In this document: positions 58,378 through 64,000 of the stretch, piece by piece
Layout: each line of letters opens with the position of its first letter
Position numbering within the stretch: the first letter of the stretch is position 1
NCBI GenBank assembly: GCA_036346225.1
Contig: JARFIW010001670.1
Span: 186,001-250,000, forward strand
Direction: 5' to 3'
Source of the DNA: Platerodrilus igneus
Lineage: Eukaryota; Arthropoda; Insecta; Coleoptera; Lycidae
DNA length: 64,000 bases
Notes under the pieces: model-generated
Databases searched by the model: none
What the model was told of the DNA's origin: nothing
Seen by the model: the letters and a program-made list of their open reading frames with translations, nothing else
Position numbers and translations under genes: made by a program

Positions 58378-59203
58378 CTATAAACCGCTGTGGTAACCAG
58401 AGTCTGGCGAATCTGGGATAGCCAAATCTCTAAACATTTGTCCAAGCGATTGCCTTGCAGTTGCATCTTTTAAGTACTGAATGGGGAAACATTTAATAAG
58501 TTCCAACACTGTCAAGTAATTTAAATTGCTGCAATCATTAGACAGAGAAATACTGGCACTGCTCTCTCCTCTAATAACGTTTGAACCCTTTCTTCCTCCG
58601 TTGTATTTCCACATACTTTTTTTATATCACCAACAAATTTTTCGTAAAATTCTGGAAAGTTTCTACACCTTAACTCAGCCATTTTAAAACATATCAATTC
58701 TCGCAAATTTAATAGCTTGATGCACTCGTACGCAGGTAGCACAATAACATTCCCATCTTTCGTAATCTCCATATTATATAAATTCTCTTTTCAAAATTGT
58801 TCAACAGCCATATACTTCTATTAAAGGCTGTGCTCAGCTGCAATTTGAAATCTTGATCCAATTGTATCTCAACAACATCGTTTCCAGTAGTCAAACCATT
58901 TAATCTGACTTGTTTTGAGTCTTGAGCAAATTGGCGAATTTGAAATTCCACTTGAAAAGTACACAATTTCTTCCAATCGAAGTAAGAGAATGTTATCGTA
59001 GAATCAGCACACATACCACTACAGCAAATAACTTGGATGGCAGGTTGAAGACCACCATATAAATCAAAACCAACTTCTAATATATGGTGGTGATAATTTG
59101 GAGGAAATTCGCCTAACCTATAGGTTGACTTACCAACTAGTTGGTTGATATTTAATTGTGGTACTCGCACATCACTTGTAACGTCAACACAAGAAAAATC
59201 CAT
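58378..59203 (-). pseudogene. Unidentified gene of about 270 codons, broken by two frameshifts
   Basis: ATG 59203 opens a 164-codon frame with a beta-rich first part (YRLGEFPPNYHHHILEVGF, CSGMCADSTITFSYFDWKKL, VEIQLDQDFKLQLS). Near 58780 the reading shifts to 58772-58521 (VLPAYECIKLLNLRELICFK, RNFPEFYEKFVGDIKKV, helical) and near 58590 to 58614-58378, ending SPDSGYHSGL. The overlaps and even composition suggest one protein with two small indels, or one gene spoiled by sequencing errors. I recognise no family. TATA-like CATAAAAGG (59272-59280) lies about 70 nt upstream. It points toward the terminal-repeat copies at 55.9-56.7 kb, as the capsid-like genes point toward the left arm at 1-1085. 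Confidence 0.5.
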
Positions 59204-59271
59204 CTTTAATTTATAATTTTAATCAAACTCGACGATACTTTGACGACTAATGCACTGGAACATGGCTCTCG

Positions 59272-59280
59272 CCTTTTATG
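59272..59280 (-). promoter_or_regulatory. TATA-like box for the 59203 gene
   Basis: CATAAAAGG on the minus strand, 69-77 nt before the ATG; similar in sequence and spacing to the box before the gene at 62852. Confidence 0.4.
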
Positions 59281-60382
59281 CAGATGGTCGAGCGTGCGCA
59301 GCTCTTTATTATATTAGTTGGCGTTATATGCAAGTCTTGACTGGAAAAGTGACGTCTATAATTGTTTTATAGTGGGTTTTACCTGTATGTATTTAACCAC
59401 CAACGCCATTTTTAGAATTATTAAACAAAATTACTGTTAGCAGTATTTTTAATATACCATCGTGTAAGATTTCAATTATTATTGTGTTTTTCCTCAGGTT
59501 CTCAAATCCCTCGGAATTTTTTCAAATCGAATGACTCCTTACTGATTTGCAGATTAACCTTTGCAAGCACCGTATATAATTCACCTTTAATCTATTTCTA
59601 AACCGTATCGCTCTGTCTTTTGAGATAAACCCATGATGTAACCTATAAAATTAGTATAGAATTTTCCTGGGGAATTGAAATTAATTATCACGTCTTTTAA
59701 AATTAGTTCCAACAAAGACCTGTATATATTGTATTAATATTCAAAAACCTATCAGCAAAACACCTTTGCATTTTTATTTAGATTTAGCTCGATAATAGAG
59801 TTAAACTCCAAAAATATTTATTAGTGGCTAGAATTGTTAAAATTTTCAATTAGTGAATCCACATACAAATGATTAAACCAAAAGGTATAATACATATATT
59901 AATTCTGCACGATGACCTAGAAAGTGGTTCGATAATCTATTTTAAATGTAGTTCAACATAAGACGTATATTCTAAATAAATTTAGTGAAATGTATGATCA
60001 TTAGCCTTGCATTGTTTGTCGATGACGTCTGACTATTAATTTAATAAAAGCACTTTCCACAATTCTAGTTAATATACGGGAATACACATTCTATAATTTG
60101 ATTTAAATTGGGTTAATGTAAGGACAAATTATACTTATACTTTCTCTATGTACATAAATACGGGGGAAATGATACCAAAAGTTCATTTTAAGTTTATTTT
60201 GTAAAACGTAAAGTCGTTTATAGTGTAATTAATAATAATACTGAATTTTCAGTCTTTGGTTTAAAATTTCGTGTGAGGACTATCGACAAAGAAGAGTAAG
60301 TTTTAGTTTGAATTTTGCAAACGTAGAAGAAATTAATATTTACATGTATAATTCAAAACTGTTAATCAATAATTTTTCTAGA
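59281..60382. other. Intergenic AT-rich sequence
   Basis: No gene recognised. A weak GAGATAAACCCAT phrase at 59630 echoes the terminal repeat. Confidence 0.4.
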
Positions 60383-61218
60383 ATGAACATCTTAAGTATT
60401 GCGTGCAGTGTGTGCGAAAATGTTTTTACTGGATGTGATGCCATAAAAAAACACAACGAAAGGCACATCGAGATGGTTTATTTCAGGAGGAACTAAAATT
60501 ACAGCCAATGAGTGGGAACAAATTAAGGATTTGGAAAACCAATCGACCGCAGCGCATAAAGAACGTATAAACGCCGCAATTCAGTTAGAACGAACCAAGT
60601 TACTATTTGAAAACCATACACCATAACAAAATCTTCTTCCAAAATCCTAATTGTAGGCCTGAACCCGTTCGACGATTACAAAATAATTTTTAGATTTGTT
60701 GACACCATTTCGCAGAGCGTACTTGATGTATCCTCAACGTATTTAGGAAGTTTATATCAAATCTTCCACATTACACGCACTATGGAAGTTGGCATGCAAA
60801 ATCAGATATGCAAATTCGACAACTTGCGTTTTTATTTAAATAAGAATTGTTTAGTGAAGATGATGACATTTGATGGAAATTATATGATATTTACCAAAGG
60901 AACTTTAGAGCACTTTTAGGGTATCTCAGATCGTTCTCAACCATGCTAATACTTTAAAAGAACTAACGGAAAAGGGTACTCTAATATAGATCTGTTTCTG
61001 TTAGATGTCGCAATGGAAAGATATAATAGGAATGATGTTCTACAGAATCTCGCACATGATGTAATTAAAACAAATACAGTAATAGTGATATTGGGGTCAT
61101 ATTATACGAATTTATAAGAACCTACCCAAGATTGTTTGAAAACAGTATTTGTAAACAAGTTGAGTATATGGAAGAATACAACAGGTTCCCATTCCACGCA
61201 TTTACGAGCGATGTTTAA
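60383..61218 (+). pseudogene. C2H2 zinc-finger gene of unknown function, frameshifted
   Basis: ATG 60383 (60344 is an alternative) opens a classical finger, C-x2-C-x12-H-x3-H, in ACSVCENVFTGCDAIKKHNERH. Frameshifts near 60480 and 60625 lead through GGTKITANEWEQIKDLENQ and ILIVGLNPFDDYKIIFRF, a domain with YQIFHITRTMEVGMQN and MTFDGNYMIFTKGTLEHF. Two further breaks (near 60920 and 61065) lead to AMERYNRNDVLQNLAHDVIK, IGVILYEFIRTYPRLFENS and the end FHAFTSDV (stop 61216-61218). The product would be about 280 aa. Its C-terminal two thirds recur on the opposite strand at 63491-64000, where the break near 61065 is absent. A single N-terminal finger plus a novel domain suggests a DNA- or RNA-binding regulator of an element (inference). 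No family recognised. Confidence 0.5.
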
Positions 61219-62293
61219 ATTTTAAGCCGAAGACTGAAAATTTTGTAACACTATTAATTACACTTTTGTTTTCTTATAAGTTTCTAAATTGTTGTATTTC
61301 AACTACAGATATTAATAGATGTCAATAAAATTATGTTATAGTTTTAAATAAAACGATTCTGATTAATAATTTTGTAAAACGTTTATAACACCCTTTTAAA
61401 AAATAATACACATCTTTGTTATAATTCTTTTCATAATTACTTAGATACCCATTTCAGTTACGTGAACATTTGAAAAATTAAACAATACCAATGTATGCTT
61501 TATATTTTAAAACAAACAAGCTAATATATACAAAAATAATTTCTAAATTCACATCATTCATTTCTTATGATAACAGTTGTGGTGGTTAAATTGTTATTTT
61601 AAAACTTACAATTTAGTATACATTCCATTTGAATATCTGCCAACAGTTTTATAAACCCCATCTCCTCGATTATTTCCATAAAATCATCCAGATCCTCGGC
61701 ATTGATAACACTGCAGTACAGTGCTGTATTGCTTCCTCGTATGACTGACACATAAGACATTTTCTCCTTCTATCGAAAAGCGTTGCCCACATTCTGCTTT
61801 TTACTCGTAGAGCATTGCGAAATCTTCGAATAACCTCTCCAAAGTCTTTATACATATTTATTATATTGTCTCTTAAAACCGTACAATCAACAAATAATAA
61901 CTTCTACGCGAACAGTCCTTTTATATGAGCTACTCCTATTCGGATATGTACCGATTGCACCCGATTTGTGTACACGTACGAAGCAACAGGTAGGAATGTA
62001 TTCTATGAATTAATCTATTACATTCCTTAACAAAATGCTAAGGACTTTAAAAATAATTATAACTCTTGTTAGACCTCTAGCCTCCGGATAAACGTTATTA
62101 TTTTAGGTTGTGTCACTGTTTTCTGAATCAACTTCCTACATACTTTTCCTAAACTATGCGTATCAATTGGGGTTACACTTTACTCTATAAACCGACTTGT
62201 ATATATTTTCGTATTAGTCTCTAGCTATCACGTCCGTAGAATAAAGATTGTACAGACTCGTCGTCAACTGCTGACTTAATCTTTTTTTAAAAA
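60715..62293. repeat. Left arm of a large palindrome (about 1.58 kb)
   Basis: Reverse complement of 62412-64000. Arms are about 98% identical by eye, with most differences being one- or two-base indels in homopolymers. The arm contains the last two thirds of the zinc-finger gene and the whole small gene at 61599-61855. Confidence 0.9.
61599..61855 (-). pseudogene. Small unidentified gene of about 85 codons, left copy
   Basis: ATG 61855 begins MYKDFGEVIRRFRNALRVK, continues through KCLMCQSYEEAIQHCTAVLS, and shifts frame near 61700 before ending at 61599. The right copy (62852-63111) is broken at a different point, so each copy is intact where the other is damaged. Basic N-terminal helix, a C-x2-C-like pair is not evident. 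No known family. TATAAAAGG lies 62-70 nt upstream (61917-61925). Confidence 0.5.
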
Positions 62294-62411
62294 ACTAGCC
62301 TTTGTTTTCAAGTTTAACCCTTGTACGTGTGGGGATTCTATCCGCTATTCCTTGTGACTAGGAATCGGTGATTTGCAACGGTTTAATCAATTGTTTGTAC
62401 ACTTCTTCGAA
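62294..62411. other. Palindrome spacer (118 bp)
   Basis: Unique sequence between the arms. It contains a short hairpin, TTCCTTGTGACTAGGAA. The two small genes are transcribed outward from this centre, so it would be a shared upstream region. Confidence 0.7.
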
Positions 62412-62781
62412 TTTTTAAAAAAAGATTAAGTCAGCAGTTGACGACGAGTCTGTACAATCTTTATTCTACGGACGTGATAGCTAGAGACTAATACGAAAAT
62501 ATATACAAGTCGGTTTATAGAGTAAAGTGTAACCCCCAATTGATACGCATAGTTTAGGAAAAGTGTGTAGGAAGTTGATTCAGAAAACAGTGACACAACC
62601 TAAAATAATAACGTTTATCCGGAGGCTAGAGGTCTAACAAGAGTTATAATTATTTTTAAAGTCCTTAGCATTTTGTTAAGGAATGTAATAGATTAATTCA
62701 TAGAATACATTCCCTACCTGTTGCTTCGTACGTGTACACAAATCGGGTGCAATCGGTACATATCCGAATAGGAGTAGCTCA

Positions 62782-62790
62782 TATAAAAGG
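62782..62790 (+). promoter_or_regulatory. TATA box for the small gene, right copy
   Basis: TATAAAAGG, 62-70 nt before ATG 62852. The mirror copy is at 61917-61925. Confidence 0.5.
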
Positions 62791-62851
62791 ACTGTTCGCG
62801 TAGAAGTTATTATTTGTTGATTATACGGTTTTAAGAGACAATATAATAAAT

Positions 62852-63111
62852 ATGTATAAAGACTTTGGAGAGGTTATTCGAAGATTTCGCAATGCTCTAC
62901 GAGTAAAAAAAGCAGAATGTGGGCAACGCTTTTCGATAGAAGGAGAAAATGTCTTATGTGTCAGTCATACGAGGAAGCAATACAGCACTGTACTGCAGTG
63001 TTATCAATGCCCGAGTATCTGGATGATTTTATGGAAATAATCGAGGAGATGGGGTTTATAAAACTGTTGGCAGATATTCAAATGGAATATATACTAAATT
63101 GTAAGTTTTAA
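62852..63111 (+). pseudogene. Small unidentified gene of about 85 codons, right copy
   Basis: ATG 62852 begins as the left copy, but an A-run of seven instead of five near 62906 shifts the frame; the second frame (62917-63111) carries MWATLFDRRRKCLMCQS and continues to IEEMGFIKLLADIQMEYIL with stop 63109-63111. The C-terminal part is more complete here than in the left copy. Function unknown. Confidence 0.5.
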
Positions 63112-63490
63112 AATAAAATTTAACCACCACAACTGTTATCATAAGAAATGAATGATGTGAATTTAGAAATTATTTTTGTATATATTAGCTTGTTTATGTT
63201 TTAAAATATAAAGCATACATTGGTATTGTTTAATTTTCAAATGTTCACGTAACTGAAATGGGTATCTAAGTAATTATGAAAAGAATTATAACAAAGATGT
63301 GTATTATTTTTAAAAGGGTGTCATAAACGTTTTACAAAATTATTAATCAGAATCGTTTTATTTAAAACTATAACATAATTTTATTGACATCTATTAATAT
63401 CTGTAGTTGAAATACAACAATTTAGAAACTTATAAGAAAACAAAAGTGTAATTAATAGTGTTACAAAATTTTCAGTCTTCGGCTTAAAAT

Positions 63491-64000
63491 TTAAACATCG
63501 CTCGTAAATGCGTGGAATGGGAACCAGTTGTATTCTTCCATATACTCAACTTGTTTACAAATACTGTTTTCAAACAATCTTGGGTAGGTTCTTATAAATT
63601 CGTATAATATGACCCCAATATCACTATTACTGTATTTGTTTTTAATTACATCATGTGCGAGATTCTGTAGAACATCATTCCTATTATATCTTTCCATTGC
63701 GACATCTAACAGAAACAGATCTATATTAGAGTACCCTTTTCCGTTAGTTCTTTTAAAGTATTAGCATGGTTGAGAACGATCTGAGATACCCCTTAAAAGT
63801 GCTCTAAAGTTCCTTTGGTAAATATCATATAATTTCCATCAAATGTCATCATCTTCACTAAACAATTCTTATTTAAATAAAAACGCAAGTTGTCGAATTT
63901 GCATATCTGATTTTGCATGCCAACTTCCATAGTGCGTATAATGTGTGGAAGATTTGATATAAACTTCCTAAATACGTTGAGGGATACATCAAGTACGCTC
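63491..64000 (-). pseudogene. C2H2 zinc-finger gene, right copy, C-terminal part cut by the window end
   Basis: Mirror of 60715-61218. The last 68 codons (63697-63491, MERYNRNDVLQNLAHDVIK to FHAFTSDV) are open, unlike in the left copy where one A is missing. The upstream part has shifts near 63745 and 63790. The zinc-finger end lies beyond 64000. Confidence 0.5.

Larger units (their letters stand above)
62412..64000. repeat. Right arm of the large palindrome, continuing past the window
   Basis: Reverse complement of 60715-62293; the window ends before the homology does. Confidence 0.9.

Overview
This is AT-rich eukaryotic DNA, almost certainly from an insect or other arthropod. It has no operons or bacterial signals. 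It is a dense graveyard of transposable elements, and the families represented (Gypsy with env, BEL/Pao, R1-like, RTE-like, Jockey-like and R4/Dong-like LINEs, DUF4817-type mariner, ZMYM/TTF-type hAT, a tRNA-derived SINE) are those usual in beetle, hemipteran and ant genomes. I cannot name the species. Nearly every coding region is broken by frameshifts or stops. Some breaks are single-base homopolymer indels, so part of the decay could be sequencing error.

Region 1 (1-14.5 kb) is bounded by a large inverted repeat (1-1085 versus 12921-14490). Each arm has a 20-22 bp minisatellite on the outside, a GGT/CCA tract and about 300 bp of unique sequence on the inside. Just inside the left arm, on the minus strand, lie two broken genes that resemble capsid-type genes of Maverick/Polinton-like elements. 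The interior also holds an inverted-repeat pair, an 18-copy 123-bp minisatellite, a decayed hAT transposase with a recognisable right terminus, and an opposed hAT relic.

Region 2 (14.8-31.5 kb): a SINE tail, a GT microsatellite, an R1-clade LINE (minus) ending abruptly against a 95-bp remnant of a 5' LTR, and then a complete but decayed errantivirus-like Gypsy element (leader, gag, pol, env remnant, 543-bp 3' LTR). A unique-looking stretch with one possible small host exon follows, then the 5' endonuclease part of an RTE-like LINE.

Region 3 (31.6-44.8 kb): a 2.2-kb mariner-superfamily element with 428-bp terminal inverted repeats, inserted in a TA microsatellite and almost intact; a local duplication; further RTE-like LINE 3' fragments; and an RTE-like LINE (minus) split by a 5'-truncated BEL/Pao element and by a SINE with a 13-bp target-site duplication.

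Region 4 (44.8-55.3 kb): a CA microsatellite, a Jockey-like LINE relic (minus), an R4/Dong-like LINE (plus) split by about 1.2 kb of foreign DNA, a probable terminal exon of a host membrane-protein gene (minus), and a 1.5-kb palindromic element.

Region 5 (55.9-64 kb): tandem partial copies of the region 1 terminal repeat, then unfamiliar, compactly arranged genes with TATA-like boxes. These are a roughly 270-aa gene in three frames, a C2H2-finger gene and a small gene of about 85 codons. The last two are duplicated in a 1.58-kb-arm palindrome that runs off the window. Regions 1 and 5 together suggest a family of large virus-like elements with shared terminal repeats, and this is the most interesting content of the window.
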